A stretch of 33,550 nt of DNA from SHLQ01 sp964441145 (GCA_964441145.1 CAYTUB010000025.1:1-33550), one strand, 5' to 3'. Shown: positions 24,037 through 32,875, numbered from the stretch's first letter. Program-made: numbers and translations. The notes: generated by a model not told the origin, from the letters alone.

Positions 24037-26172
24037 GTGAACGACTATCTGTCGCCTGATGAGATCTCTGGCGCATCCTTTGAAACCAAGCGCCGAGGCG
24101 GGCTCGACCCAGACAGCGTGCGAAGTCACCTTCGTGCGGCTGCAAAGACGGTTTCAGCGCTCCTCGATGAGCGCGACGCACTCCTTGCCGACCTGGAGGG
24201 GGCGCAAGCCTCCGTGGCCGATACGCCGGCTACCGTCGCTGAACCTGTGGAGCTCGATGAAGAGGCCTTGACCGAGCAGCTCGGTCAACACGCCGCGCGA
24301 GTCCTGGCCGAAGCCCGGGCAGCGGCCGCCGACCGAATTGCCGAAGCAGAGGTTGAGGCAGACGAGATCCGGGCCGCGGCCGAAGAGCTACATGCCCAAC
24401 GCTCGATCGATGCAGACGCGGCCGCACAACGAATCCGCGACGATGCCGAACGGATTCGCACCACCACCGAGATCGAAGCTGCTGAGGCAGCGGCCGCGAT
24501 CGTTGCCAATGCCGAGCGTGACGCAACCGATATGCGCACCGAGTCATCGAACTCGCAAGTCGAAGCAGGCGAAGACGCGAGCCGAATCATCCGAGAAGCC
24601 GAGATGACGCGCCGCCAGATCCTCGAAGATCTCGCTCGACGTCGCACTGCGGCGCGGCGACAAATCGAACAACTACGTGCTGGCAGGGAACGGCTGCTGG
24701 CCTCACACGAAACCGTGCGCCGAGCACTCGACGAAATCTCTCAGGAGCTGACGATTTCGATGTCGGAGGCTCGAGCGGCAGCGGAGACCGCTGGTCACAC
24801 CGTGTCCGACACGACGATCGAAGAGCTCGAAGCGGAGATCGAAACCGCTCGCCTTTCGGGGCTTCTTGACACCGGCCCGTTGCCAGTTGTGTCGCCGGCG
24901 ACGCCCACCAACAAGGCTGCTACTTCGAAGGCCATTCCGACGAGCACTCCTCCGAGGAATGCAGACGTGGGGTCTTCCAAAGGGCCTCGTTCTGTCGAAC
25001 CAGTCGCTGATCTTGATGCCGATGCTGGCGACGTCGATGGGGAGACCGTCGAGGATGTTGACTCCTCAGATGTCACCGATGTGTCTGAGGCGCCCAGCGA
25101 GAACTCGGAGAAGTCAGCGGCGGTGACCGGTCTTGCTCCGGTTGTATCCCTTGAGCAGGCCCGCTCAGATGTTGAAACCAAGGGCCACCCAGCCGCAGGA
25201 AGAGCAGCGTCGTCAGGTCGGGCAAAGGACGCTGGAGAAGACGAGACCTCGGCGAAGTCAGGCGAGAGCAGGACGCCGACCCCCATCGTGTCGGTCGTTT
25301 CGACAGATGAAGACGAAGACGTTGACGTTGCTGCACTCGACAAAGAAGAACTCGATGCAGAGGAAATCGTCGACGCAGACGAGTCCGGGTCAGAGGAGGT
25401 CGCCGAGTCAGAAGAAGAGGAACTCGTCGACAGCGATGACGTCGACGACGCTGCCGAGACCGATGATGTCGGCGGCTCTGCCGAGACCGATGATGTCGAC
25501 GGCTCTGCAGAGATCGACGCGTCGGGCGATGAAGATCCAGCAGAGATAGAAGTCACCGAAGAAGAAGCAGCTAAGGCTGCCGAGCTAGACGAAGAGTTTG
25601 GTACCGGCGACTCCGTTGATGATCTGTTTGCGAGTCTCCGCGGCTCCAGCGAATCCGCCGCTCCCGAAGTTGAGGAAACAGCCGTTGAGGAAACAGCGAT
25701 TGAAGAAGTAGCCGTTGAGGAAACAGCGATTGAAGAAGTAGCCGTTGAGGAAACAGCGGTCGAAGAAGTAGCAGCGGTCGAGGAACCGGCCGACGCTGTC
25801 GGTATCGATCGCTCCGAGATCGCGCGCCGTATGAAACGGGTTCTCGCCGACGAACAGAGCCGTGTTATGTCCACGCTCAAGGGCCGCGAAGATGTCCCTT
25901 CGCTCGAAGAGATCTTGGACTCGGTCGACGCGCACATCGAGAGCTACTGGAACGCGATCGAATCGCAGCTCGCCGGTCTGGGGGATGGGATCGAACCTAT
26001 TCAAGGATTTGTCGATCAGATCCGGCGCAAGGTCTCGGACGCGTTGAGCGCCGAAGATGACACCAATGCAATCGTCGACTCGATGCGGAGCATGTATCGC
26101 GAGTTCAAGACGTCGGGTGTCGAAGCGTGTGTCTCTCGAATTGAGAACGACGTCGCGCCAGCTACAGGTTGA
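24037..26172 (+). CDS. DivIVA-like coiled-coil protein with acidic tandem repeats
   Basis: 711-aa soluble protein. The N-terminus YLSPDEISGASFETKRRGGLDPDSVRSHL (residues 4-32) follows the DivIVA pattern, in which this part binds curved or polar membrane. A long Ala/Glu/Arg coiled coil runs from about 78 to 280. The middle (about 290-600) is very acidic and likely disordered, with a 9-residue repeat AETDDVGGS (472-489) and a run of A-V/I-E-E-T/V pentads (about 546-585). The last 110 residues (RSEIARRMKRVLADEQSRV to the end) look folded and helical. In actinobacteria such proteins organise polar growth or chromosome placement. Start is GTG 24037 after TACGAT. The role is inferred. Confidence 0.75.
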   Translation: MNDYLSPDEISGASFETKRRGGLDPDSVRSHLRAAAKTVSALLDERDALLADLEGAQASVADTPATVAEPVELDEEALTEQLGQHAARVLAEARAAAADRIAEAEVEADEIRAAAEELHAQRSIDADAAAQRIRDDAERIRTTTEIEAAEAAAAIVANAERDATDMRTESSNSQVEAGEDASRIIREAEMTRRQILEDLARRRTAARRQIEQLRAGRERLLASHETVRRALDEISQELTISMSEARAAAETAGHTVSDTTIEELEAEIETARLSGLLDTGPLPVVSPATPTNKAATSKAIPTSTPPRNADVGSSKGPRSVEPVADLDADAGDVDGETVEDVDSSDVTDVSEAPSENSEKSAAVTGLAPVVSLEQARSDVETKGHPAAGRAASSGRAKDAGEDETSAKSGESRTPTPIVSVVSTDEDEDVDVAALDKEELDAEEIVDADESGSEEVAESEEEELVDSDDVDDAAETDDVGGSAETDDVDGSAEIDASGDEDPAEIEVTEEEAAKAAELDEEFGTGDSVDDLFASLRGSSESAAPEVEETAVEETAIEEVAVEETAIEEVAVEETAVEEVAAVEEPADAVGIDRSEIARRMKRVLADEQSRVMSTLKGREDVPSLEEILDSVDAHIESYWNAIESQLAGLGDGIEPIQGFVDQIRRKVSDALSAEDDTNAIVDSMRSMYREFKTSGVEACVSRIENDVAPATG
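25450..25518 (+). repeat. 27-bp coding tandem repeat (2 full units and a partial)
   Basis: Units 25450-25476 and 25477-25503 encode AETDDVGGS and SETDDVDGS-like peptides and differ at only a few bases; 25504-25518 is a partial third unit. The repeat is in frame within the DivIVA-like gene and adds to its acidic linker. Confidence 0.8.
25681..25770 (+). repeat. 30-bp in-frame tandem repeat, three copies, two perfect
   Basis: 25681-25710 and 25711-25740 are identical; 25741-25770 differs at two bases. A half unit precedes it at 25666-25680. Each unit encodes AVEETAIEEV, two pentads. Perfect identity between copies indicates recent duplication, so copy number may vary between strains. Confidence 0.93.
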
Positions 26173-26248
26173 GAAGTCCATTCGAGACCTTCGTTACCTA
26201 ACGAAGCGAACTTCATAGGCGCGACGGACGCGATGTCTATTGCTCCGA

Positions 26249-26254
26249 TAGTCT
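26249..26254 (+). promoter_or_regulatory. TAGTCT -10 element for the UPF0182 gene
   Basis: TAGTCT ends 10 nt before ATG 26265 and there is no Shine-Dalgarno sequence between them. It is the weakest match of the set to the leaderless pattern. Confidence 0.33.
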
Positions 26255-26264
26255 TGGATCGACC

Positions 26265-29234
26265 ATGAGCACAGAATCCGTGGAACCAGAAACTGAAGTG
26301 GTTCGCTCGGGGCGACGTCGGGTGTTGGGTGCGGTATTTATCGTCGCGCTTCTCGTACTCCTTGCATCGCTCCGTGGACTACTAACCCTCTATACCGATT
26401 TCCTTTGGTTTGAGGACCTGCAGCGCACGTCCATCTGGACGGGCATCTTGAGCGCGCAGGTCGTTCTTTCCATCGTCTTCGTAGCGATCTTCTTTGTGTT
26501 GGCCTGGATCAACCTCGTGATCGCTGACCGCATCGCACCGGCACTACGCCCGCCGGGGCCTGAGGAAGAACTCCTCGCTCGTTGGCACGAGACCATTGGG
26601 CGCCGCAACGGTTTGGTTCGCTTTGCCATCGCTGGCTTTTTCGCTCTCGTGGCCGGTGCTGGCGCTGCAGCCCAGTGGAACGAGTGGCTGCTGTTCACCA
26701 ACCCAATCCCCTTCGGTGAGGTCGATCCGGTCTTTGGGCGCGATCTCTCGTTCTATGTGTTCCGCTTGCCGTTCTTGACCTTCGTGGTGTCGTGGTTCTT
26801 CGCTGCGTTCATCATCATCGGCATCATCACCGCCATCTGGCATTACATCAACGGCGGCATCCGCATCCAAACCATCGACAGGCGAACAACGCCGCAGGTC
26901 AAGGCGCACATCTCGGTGATCTTGGCGATCCTCGCCGCACTCAAGGCCGCCGACTATTTCCTTCAACGCTTCGAACTGCTGACGTCGAATCAAGGCTTCG
27001 CCCGCGGCGCGTTTTCTACCGACCTCAACGCCACCCTGCCTGCGATCCAGCTGTTGATGCTGATCTCGTTGTTCTCCGTTGGCTTGTTGGTTCTAAATAT
27101 TCGCCGTCGCGGTTGGACTCTTCCCGCAGTGGCCGTTGGTCTTTGGGCGCTGATCGCTGTGCTCGCTGGCGGCATTTACCCGGCCGTGATCCAGCAGTTC
27201 CAGGTAGCTCCAGATGAGCTTGCTCGAGAGCGCGAGTTCATCGAACGCCACATTGATGGGACCCGCGTCGGGCTCGGTCTCGACGACGTGATCGACGGTG
27301 ACTTCACCTTCGACGAAGCACCGCTCACTCGCGAGGAAGTCCTTGCCAGCGGCGACATCTTCTCCAACGTTCGCCTGCTCGACCCGCGCATTGTCGACGA
27401 CTCCTTCACGCTCCTGCAGCGAGACCGCGAGATCTACGATGACTTCGGGCAAAAGGTCGACATCGATCGCTATGACATTGACGGCGAGCCCACTCCTGTG
27501 GTGGTCGGCGTTCGAGAGCTCGGCGATCAGGCGAGTATCTCGTGGGAAGTGCGCCATGCTGTGCGAACCCACGGCTACGGACTTGTCTTGGCTCCAGCGA
27601 ACGACTTCAACGCGTCGGGCGAACCGGTCTTCCTGATCGGCGATGCGCCGCTGAACAACAACCTTGAAGACGAAGTCTTCCTCGACCAACCTCAGGTCTA
27701 TTTCGGCGAGGACATCAACCAGTACGCCGTGACCGGTACGACCTCGGGTGAGTTTGATCCCGATGGCGCCGAGTACACCGGAGAGGGCGGCATTCCGATG
27801 TCGAGCTTCTTCTCTCGGCTTGCGTTCTCGTTCCGTTTCGGAGCGATCGAACCGTTGATCTCGGGCATCGTCACCGATGAAACCGAAGTGATCTTTGCTC
27901 GTGATGTGACCGAACGGGCGCGACGCATTGCGCCGTTCTTGCAGTTCGATTCGAACCCATACCCCGTGGTCGTCGATGGCGGCATTTCCTATGTGATCGA
28001 CGCATACACGACCTCTGACCGGTTCCCGTACGGCGAGTTCGCGGAGACCACCCAGCTGCCGAACGACTCTGGGTTGGTACGAAACTTCAACTACGTGCGC
28101 AACTCGGTAAAGGTCGTCGTAGATGGCTACGACGGCACTGTCGATTTCTACGTCGTCGATCCTGACGATCCGATTCTGACCTCGTACCGACAGGTATTTG
28201 GCGATCTCTTCAGGAGCGCTTCGGAGATGCCAGAAGAAATCAGCACCCACTTGCGTTACCCCGAAGATCTCTTCATCGTGCAGACCGGTATGTGGGGCCG
28301 CTACTACCTCGACACCGTCGACGATTTCTTCTCCGGCGATCTTGCGTGGGATGTTGCCGACAACTCCGACTCGCAATCTGCCGGCACGGCAATCACCCGC
28401 ATCGACCGCTCGGACCCAGCGAACCCACGTGTGGTTCCTGACCGCAGCCGCCCTGTTGATCCGTACTACCAGCTGACCCGGCTTCCCGATGAGGACGAAA
28501 CCAGCTTCATCATCTCGAGACCGTTCGTACCCGCCGGTGGTCTTCGAGAGCTCACGTCGTACTTCGTGGGTCGAACCGATGAATCCGGTCAGCTAGAGCT
28601 GCGAGAGTACGAGATGAGTACGGGCGGCAACGTCTTGGTCACCGGTCCGTTCCAGGTCGACGAAACGTTGAACGCCGATCCTCGAATTTCTGAGGAAAGC
28701 ACCGAGCTTGGTCAGAGCGGTTCGCAGTTCTTGTCGGGCAACCTGCAGGTCCTGCTCGTCGAGGACACGGTCGTCTACGTCCGACCGTTCTTTGTTCGAC
28801 GTGAGCCACCAGCGGAGAATCCAAACCAGATCACCGAACCAGAGGTCACCTTTGTGGCCGTTGTTCAGGGTGACCGCATTGGTTTCTCTCCAACCTATGC
28901 CGGCGCACTGGGTGAACTCTTCAACCTGACTCCCGAAGAAGCTGCATCGCTCGTGGCCGGATCACCGGGACCGGTCGTTATCGAAGACATCGACGGCCTC
29001 GACGGCCCAACAGGCACCATCGATATTGGCGACGCTGGCGAGGAGGTCGCACAGCGGCTCTTCGAAGTGCTGGAGCTGTTCGACGAAGCAAACGAGGCGT
29101 TGCCCGACTTTGCCGAGTTTGAGCGGCTTCAAACCGAAGCTCGTCAACAGCTCGAGGATCTGCTCGCTGAGGTTGAGGCAGACGAACCAGAGCTAGAGAC
29201 CGTCGACGATGACGACACGACCGAGTCTGCCTAG
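26265..29234 (+). CDS. UPF0182 family membrane protein
   Basis: 989-aa protein of the UPF0182 (COG1615) family, widespread in actinobacteria and cyanobacteria and of unknown function. Seven membrane helices fill the first third (about 18-38, 59-82, 115-136, 165-194, 214-232, 258-278, 286-309). The family motif TLYTDFLWFEDL is at 41-52, and DPVFGRDLSFYVFRLPFL at 154-171. A large extracytoplasmic domain of about 600 residues follows, then an acidic tail (EVEADEPELETVDDDD). Length fits the family. In mycobacteria a UPF0182 gene sits next to a PDZ-Lon protease gene; here the DivIVA-like gene lies between, on the same strand. ATG 26265 follows a TAGTCT hexamer. Confidence 0.95.
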   Translation: MSTESVEPETEVVRSGRRRVLGAVFIVALLVLLASLRGLLTLYTDFLWFEDLQRTSIWTGILSAQVVLSIVFVAIFFVLAWINLVIADRIAPALRPPGPEEELLARWHETIGRRNGLVRFAIAGFFALVAGAGAAAQWNEWLLFTNPIPFGEVDPVFGRDLSFYVFRLPFLTFVVSWFFAAFIIIGIITAIWHYINGGIRIQTIDRRTTPQVKAHISVILAILAALKAADYFLQRFELLTSNQGFARGAFSTDLNATLPAIQLLMLISLFSVGLLVLNIRRRGWTLPAVAVGLWALIAVLAGGIYPAVIQQFQVAPDELAREREFIERHIDGTRVGLGLDDVIDGDFTFDEAPLTREEVLASGDIFSNVRLLDPRIVDDSFTLLQRDREIYDDFGQKVDIDRYDIDGEPTPVVVGVRELGDQASISWEVRHAVRTHGYGLVLAPANDFNASGEPVFLIGDAPLNNNLEDEVFLDQPQVYFGEDINQYAVTGTTSGEFDPDGAEYTGEGGIPMSSFFSRLAFSFRFGAIEPLISGIVTDETEVIFARDVTERARRIAPFLQFDSNPYPVVVDGGISYVIDAYTTSDRFPYGEFAETTQLPNDSGLVRNFNYVRNSVKVVVDGYDGTVDFYVVDPDDPILTSYRQVFGDLFRSASEMPEEISTHLRYPEDLFIVQTGMWGRYYLDTVDDFFSGDLAWDVADNSDSQSAGTAITRIDRSDPANPRVVPDRSRPVDPYYQLTRLPDEDETSFIISRPFVPAGGLRELTSYFVGRTDESGQLELREYEMSTGGNVLVTGPFQVDETLNADPRISEESTELGQSGSQFLSGNLQVLLVEDTVVYVRPFFVRREPPAENPNQITEPEVTFVAVVQGDRIGFSPTYAGALGELFNLTPEEAASLVAGSPGPVVIEDIDGLDGPTGTIDIGDAGEEVAQRLFEVLELFDEANEALPDFAEFERLQTEARQQLEDLLAEVEADEPELETVDDDDTTESA

Positions 29235-29246
29235 CGGCTCAATTGT

Positions 29247-29474
29247 CTAGCGGTGGGTTTGTTGCCAACCGGTTTGGCGCTGCATGTGCGGGTCGTGATG
29301 ACGAACCTTTGCACGCGCGCGAGTGACCGGATTGGCGGTCGCGTGCATTTGGGCGTTTTCGAGGACGGTCAGACGCTCGGTGACCTGATGGAGCTGGACG
29401 ACAACCGCTTGTAGTAGTTCCCCCTGGTCGTCACTGACGTTCGTGGGATCGAAAACGGGTTCGTTAGTCAACAT
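29247..29474 (-). CDS. Small hypothetical protein with coiled-coil segment, 75 aa
   Basis: 75-aa hydrophilic protein with a helical heptad-like stretch DQGELLQAVVVQLHQVTERLTVLENAQ, then a basic, His/Gln-rich tail that ends QRQTGWQQTHR. ATG 29474 has AGGAG about 12 nt upstream; a TTG at 29495 is in frame but overlaps that site. It converges with the UPF0182 gene and is divergent from the MscS gene. No family recognised. The coherent amphipathic helix makes it more likely than not to be real. Confidence 0.55.
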   Translation of the reverse strand: MLTNEPVFDPTNVSDDQGELLQAVVVQLHQVTERLTVLENAQMHATANPVTRARAKVRHHDPHMQRQTGWQQTHR

Positions 29475-29633
29475 GTGGTGAGGTTTCTCCTGCAACGCCC
29501 GCGTGCGGCCCTCTCCAACGGGGCATAACTTAGCCCGTCAGGCACCGCGTTTGGTGGAGGCGAGACGATTGGCTGGCATCAACACCTGATGGTGTCGATG
29601 CGGCCAAGATGGGGTGTCCACTTTGGGGGGTCG

Positions 29634-30674
29634 ATGCTCGTTCTTGGATATGTCAGCCTGGCCTTTCAGGACGTAGTCAACGCATGTGGTGATGATCAGC
29701 GTCTGCTGTGCGAGTGGGTCTTTGATCGCACCGGTAGCCAAGCGTGGGCTCAGCTCGCCGACTGGGTTGTCGACCGGCCGCTTCGAATCCTCTTCATCGT
29801 GGTGTTCGCCTGGGTCATGGTTCGCATCCTTCGCCGAATTGTCAGACGCTTCGCCCAGTCGATCGCTGAGCGCAGCGGTCAACCGCCGAGCGATGATGTG
29901 TCGGATAATCCCGTCATCCGTCGGGTGATATCGATGACGAGATCCGAGCAGCGCGAACGCGGCGAGCAGCGAGCACTAACCATTGGCAACATGCTCGAAG
30001 GCTTGGTCAGCATCGTGGTCTGGACCACAGCGATCGTCCTCATTCTCGGCGAGCTCGGCATTTCATTGGGGCCGCTGATCGCAAGCGCTGGCGTGGCCGG
30101 AATCGCGTTGGGCTTTGGTGCGCAGTCGGTCGTCCGTGATTTTCTCGCAGGCATGTTCGTGATTATCGAAGACCAGTACGGCGTGGGTGATGTCATCGAT
30201 GTGGGCGAGGTGACGGGCAAGGTCGTCGAGGTCGGCTTTCGCACCACCCGAATACGCGACGTCCACGGCGTCTTTTGGACCGTGCCGAATGGTCAGGTGA
30301 AGCGCGTTGGTAACTATTCGCAGCTGTGGTCGAAATCGATCTTCGACATCGAGGTGTCGTACGAGACCGATATCGACCACGCCATCGACGTGATCAAGAC
30401 CGTCCTCGACGAGGTCTGGGCGGAGAAGGCCGAAACGGCCACGATCATCGAGGAGCCCGAAGTGCAAGGCGTCGAAGCGTTCAAGGAAAGCTCGGTGGTG
30501 ATCCGCTCTGTCGTCAAGACCGATCCGAACGAGCAATGGGTGGTTGCCCGACTCATCCGCGGTCGTTTGAAGAAGGCGCTCGACGCTCACGGGATATCAA
30601 TCCCGTATCCGCAGAGAACGATCTGGCTTCACGACGCCTACGAGAACCAAAGCCGTCAGCCCGCACCGGACTAG
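29634..30674 (+). CDS. MscS-family mechanosensitive channel
   Basis: 346-aa membrane protein. A hydrophobic helix (about 48-66) is followed by a linker and two more helices. The pore-lining TM3 and following part read GVAGIALGFGAQSVVRDFLAG and IIEDQYGVGDVIDVGEVTGKVVEVGFRTTRIRD, the unmistakable MscS core. The C-terminal cytoplasmic alpha/beta domain follows. Such channels open under membrane tension to release solutes on osmotic down-shock. ATG 29634 is preferred since a run of six G ends 3 nt before it; an in-frame ATG at 29589 would add 15 unremarkable residues. A hairpin just after the stop may end transcription. Confidence 0.92.
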   Translation: MLVLGYVSLAFQDVVNACGDDQRLLCEWVFDRTGSQAWAQLADWVVDRPLRILFIVVFAWVMVRILRRIVRRFAQSIAERSGQPPSDDVSDNPVIRRVISMTRSEQRERGEQRALTIGNMLEGLVSIVVWTTAIVLILGELGISLGPLIASAGVAGIALGFGAQSVVRDFLAGMFVIIEDQYGVGDVIDVGEVTGKVVEVGFRTTRIRDVHGVFWTVPNGQVKRVGNYSQLWSKSIFDIEVSYETDIDHAIDVIKTVLDEVWAEKAETATIIEEPEVQGVEAFKESSVVIRSVVKTDPNEQWVVARLIRGRLKKALDAHGISIPYPQRTIWLHDAYENQSRQPAPD

Positions 30675-30694
30675 GGCCACTGCGATCAGTGGCC
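30675..30694. terminator. Hairpin between convergent MscS and YczE-like genes
   Basis: Perfect 8-bp stem GGCCACTG / CAGTGGCC with loop CGAT, directly after the MscS stop. No U-run follows on either strand, so it could be a weak bidirectional terminator or an RNA-stability element. Confidence 0.55.
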
Positions 30695-30719
30695 TAACCC
30701 GATGCATGCTGGTTTGGCG

Positions 30720-31460
30720 TTACTCCCAGACCGGGCGGAGCCGTTCGGCTCGGCCACGACGATGATCTTCGAGCGCTTGTCGTCCTGCCCGCAGCATCGG
30801 CGCCATCGCAACCACGAAGAACACGGTCGCGAAACCAAGGTCGCCGCCGAGGATTACGCCGAGGGCGACGATCCCGATCTCTAGGAATTGACGGACGCGG
30901 AAGGGGTTGAGTCCCCGGTCCTCCGCTGCCAGCATCAGCAGTTCGATTGAACCGCCGGTGAGCCCGGCGTGAATTACGAGTGCAACGCCGGTGGCAATCG
31001 CCGCCGTACCGAACACGACGAAGAGCATCCGGACGACGAGCAGTTCCGGATCGTTGATCAGGCTCAGCCACACATCGACGGAGATTCCCGCGAACAGCAG
31101 GTAGAACAGTCCGCTGATCTTTGGCCGACGTCCGAGAGCGGTCGCCACAAGGAAGAGCAGGCCGGTAAAGAGCCAGCCCGCCTGACCGTGGCTAATGCCC
31201 AGACGATCGCGCAGCGCGCTGAGCATCACGTCATATGCCGGTACGCCGAGGCCGCTGTGAATGAACAGCGATACGCCGAGGCCAATGATGACGACACCGC
31301 TGAAGAGGCTGGCGACTTGGCGCACACCGGTACGGGTTTGCGGTTTTGAAGCAATGCGTTCTGCGGCGACGAGGCCGTGGCGCGACAAGCCGTTGAACCA
31401 GCGCGCTGACGTCTTGGCCGCGTTGCGGCTCACGTCAAGTCCAGAGTTGAGTCGAGTCAT
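30720..31460 (-). CDS. YczE/YitT-family integral membrane protein
   Basis: 246-aa protein with five to six membrane helices after a 45-residue basic N-terminus. Two half-repeats are visible: LFIHSGLGVPAYDVMLSAL (residues 65-83) and LVIHAGLTGGSIELLMLAA (161-179), typical of the YczE/YitT family. The function of the family is poorly known. ATG 31460 is chosen because a perfect AGGAGG (31469-31474 on the minus strand) lies 8 nt upstream; the GTG at 31469 overlaps that site and is rejected. It has the strongest ribosome-binding site in the window, suggesting good translation. It converges with mscS. Confidence 0.85.
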   Translation of the reverse strand: MTRLNSGLDVSRNAAKTSARWFNGLSRHGLVAAERIASKPQTRTGVRQVASLFSGVVIIGLGVSLFIHSGLGVPAYDVMLSALRDRLGISHGQAGWLFTGLLFLVATALGRRPKISGLFYLLFAGISVDVWLSLINDPELLVVRMLFVVFGTAAIATGVALVIHAGLTGGSIELLMLAAEDRGLNPFRVRQFLEIGIVALGVILGGDLGFATVFFVVAMAPMLRAGRQALEDHRRGRAERLRPVWE

Positions 31461-31574
31461 TGTGGTCACCTCCTAAGTAACGGCACAGGTGGGCAATTCA
31501 TGTCCTATATGAGTGTTGGCACGCGTCACATCTCAGGGGTCGAGGGTCACACCAACAATGGGTGGGGTTCTCGA

Positions 31575-31982
31575 CTAGTCGTCGTGAGATGGACGGCGTC
31601 GGTTTGCTTTGGTCTGACTGCGCTGGCGCTTTGCTTCGACCCGACGCCGCTGGGACCCCCGGGTGGGTCTCGTGGGGCGTCGTTTCTTTTGGGTTGCCAG
31701 GGCCTGGCGCACTCGGTTCGCGAATCGCTCTTCTGCGATGTCGCGGTTTCGGAGCTGTGAGCGCTCGTCGTCAACCACTACCCGCAGGGTTGGTCCAACC
31801 CGTTCGAGAAGCCGGCGACGTTGAGCGTCGGTGAGAACGACCGATGCTTCGATGTTCCACACCACCTCGGCGCGGGTTGCTGCCTTGTTGGCGTGCTGCC
31901 CGCCTGGACCACCCGAGGTCGTGAACTTCCAGTCGAGTTCATGATCGGGGACCGTGAAATGCGGAGCGATCACGATGGCCAT
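31575..31982 (-). CDS. arfB: ArfB-type peptidyl-tRNA hydrolase (ribosome rescue)
   Basis: 135-aa protein with the release-factor GGQ motif in TTSGGPGGQHANKAATR (residues 21-37) and a long Arg/Lys-rich C-terminal tail (about 100-135). ArfB (YaeJ) enters ribosomes stalled at the end of a broken mRNA; the tail lies in the empty mRNA channel and GGQ releases the peptide. Length and layout match exactly, and the short size excludes RF1 and RF2. ATG 31982. The YczE-like gene lies 114 nt downstream on the same strand. Confidence 0.93.
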   Translation of the reverse strand: MAIVIAPHFTVPDHELDWKFTTSGGPGGQHANKAATRAEVVWNIEASVVLTDAQRRRLLERVGPTLRVVVDDERSQLRNRDIAEERFANRVRQALATQKKRRPTRPTRGSQRRRVEAKRQRSQTKANRRRPSHDD

Positions 31983-32035
31983 GACGCAATCCTAAGTGTT
32001 TGCTCGGTCGGCCAAGTGGCGCAACGGGCCAATCG

Positions 32036-32188
32036 TCAGGCAGCGGTTGCCACGTGTTGGCGAACTCGCTCGAGCTTGGTGCGCGAAGCAAAGAGGTCGG
32101 CAACGGGGGCGCCGTTCTGTCGAAGCTCCTGATGCTGATTCCAGGCATCGAGCAGCTGTTGAAATTCGGTGTTCTGATTCGTGGTCAT
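32036..32188 (-). CDS. Small hypothetical protein, 50 aa
   Basis: 50-aa hydrophilic, probably helical protein, MTTNQNTEFQQLLDAWNQHQ at the start and RTKLERVRQHVATAA at the end. AAAGG lies about 8 nt before ATG 32188. A longer in-frame start at 32224 exists. It is upstream of arfB on the same strand (53 nt gap) and divergent from the AsnC-type regulator, so it might be that regulator's target. No family recognised. Confidence 0.5.
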   Translation of the reverse strand: MTTNQNTEFQQLLDAWNQHQELRQNGAPVADLFASRTKLERVRQHVATAA

Positions 32189-32279
32189 GTCAGGGCCTTT
32201 CTGGCGTCCGGGGGTATGACTCACAATGACCGACTTTTGGCCGAGTTTGGCACTGGTTTTGTGTGCCTGGGAACGCTTG

Positions 32280-32285
32280 TACAGT
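32280..32285 (+). promoter_or_regulatory. TACAGT -10 element for the AsnC/Lrp gene
   Basis: TACAGT ends 10 nt before GTG 32296. It would place the transcription start at or next to the start codon, arguing against the longer frame from 32263. Confidence 0.4.
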
Positions 32286-32295
32286 CAAAAGCACT

Positions 32296-32733
32296 GTGAT
32301 TGATGATATTGACAGCGAAATACTCGGCATAGTGCAAAAGCGCGGTCGAATTACTCAGCGGGAGCTCGGTCGTGAGGTCGGGTTAAGCCCCAATGCTGCC
32401 GGGGCACGCTTGCAGCGCTTGATTGACCGCAAGATCATCGTCGGCTTTGAAGCCAAGGTCGACCACGACGCACTCGGCCGGCCAATCGAGGCCACCATCG
32501 ACGTGTGGTTGGTCGATGGCGGAGATCGCAGTGCGATCATGGTCCTTGTCGCTGATGACGAACGGGTGGTCGAGTGCTTTCACCTCACCGGACCGCTCGA
32601 CTTTCGGATCCGGGCGCGAGTGGCTTCCGCCGAAGACCTGAACGACTTGCTCAATCGGCTTCGCGAAGAAGGCGGAGTGCGCCAAACCGATAGCCGACTC
32701 ATCCTCGAACAGCTCTCCACGAAACCGCAATGA
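32296..32733 (+). CDS. AsnC/Lrp-family transcriptional regulator
   Basis: 145-aa regulator. The N-terminal winged helix-turn-helix covers IDSEILGIVQKRGRITQREL and GREVGLSPNAAGARLQRLID (residues 5-44). The C-terminal RAM domain, which binds amino acids and forms oligomers, includes DERVVECFHLTGPLDFRIRARV (88-109). Length fits the family. GTG 32296 is chosen as start because TACAGT precedes it by 10 nt; a GTG at 32263 would lie upstream of that promoter. It may control the divergent small gene and itself, which is common for the family but not shown here. Confidence 0.88.
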   Translation: MIDDIDSEILGIVQKRGRITQRELGREVGLSPNAAGARLQRLIDRKIIVGFEAKVDHDALGRPIEATIDVWLVDGGDRSAIMVLVADDERVVECFHLTGPLDFRIRARVASAEDLNDLLNRLREEGGVRQTDSRLILEQLSTKPQ

Positions 32734-32757
32734 CGGCTTCGCCGATCCCCACGCCGG

Positions 32758-32785
32758 TTGAACTGCAGGTGAACCCCGCTACCCT
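32758..32785 (+). promoter_or_regulatory. Sigma70-type promoter of the initiator tRNA gene
   Basis: -35 TTGAAC (32758-32763), 16-nt spacer, -10 TACCCT (32780-32785), then 7 nt to the mature 5' end of the tRNA. It is the best bipartite promoter in the window. Confidence 0.65.
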
Positions 32786-32792
32786 TGTCAGT

Positions 32793-32866
<74 letters not shown>

Positions 32867-32875
32867 CTAATAAAC

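Noticed and set aside
25681..25770. CRISPR-like 30-bp direct repeats
   Set aside because: The repeats are contiguous with no spacers and are in frame in a coding region, so they are a coding tandem repeat.
24795..25937. 380-aa Ser/Thr-rich minus-strand frame, mucin-like
   Set aside because: It is the complement of Glu/Asp-rich codons in the DivIVA-like gene; Ser runs arise automatically from GAC/GAG.
27093..28376. 427-aa minus-strand open frame
   Set aside because: Shadow of the UPF0182 gene; composition is not protein-like and has no motif.
29226..29256. CTAGCGG occurring twice around the UPF0182 stop
   Set aside because: It is a 7-bp direct repeat, too short and not able to form a hairpin; no sign of an attachment site.
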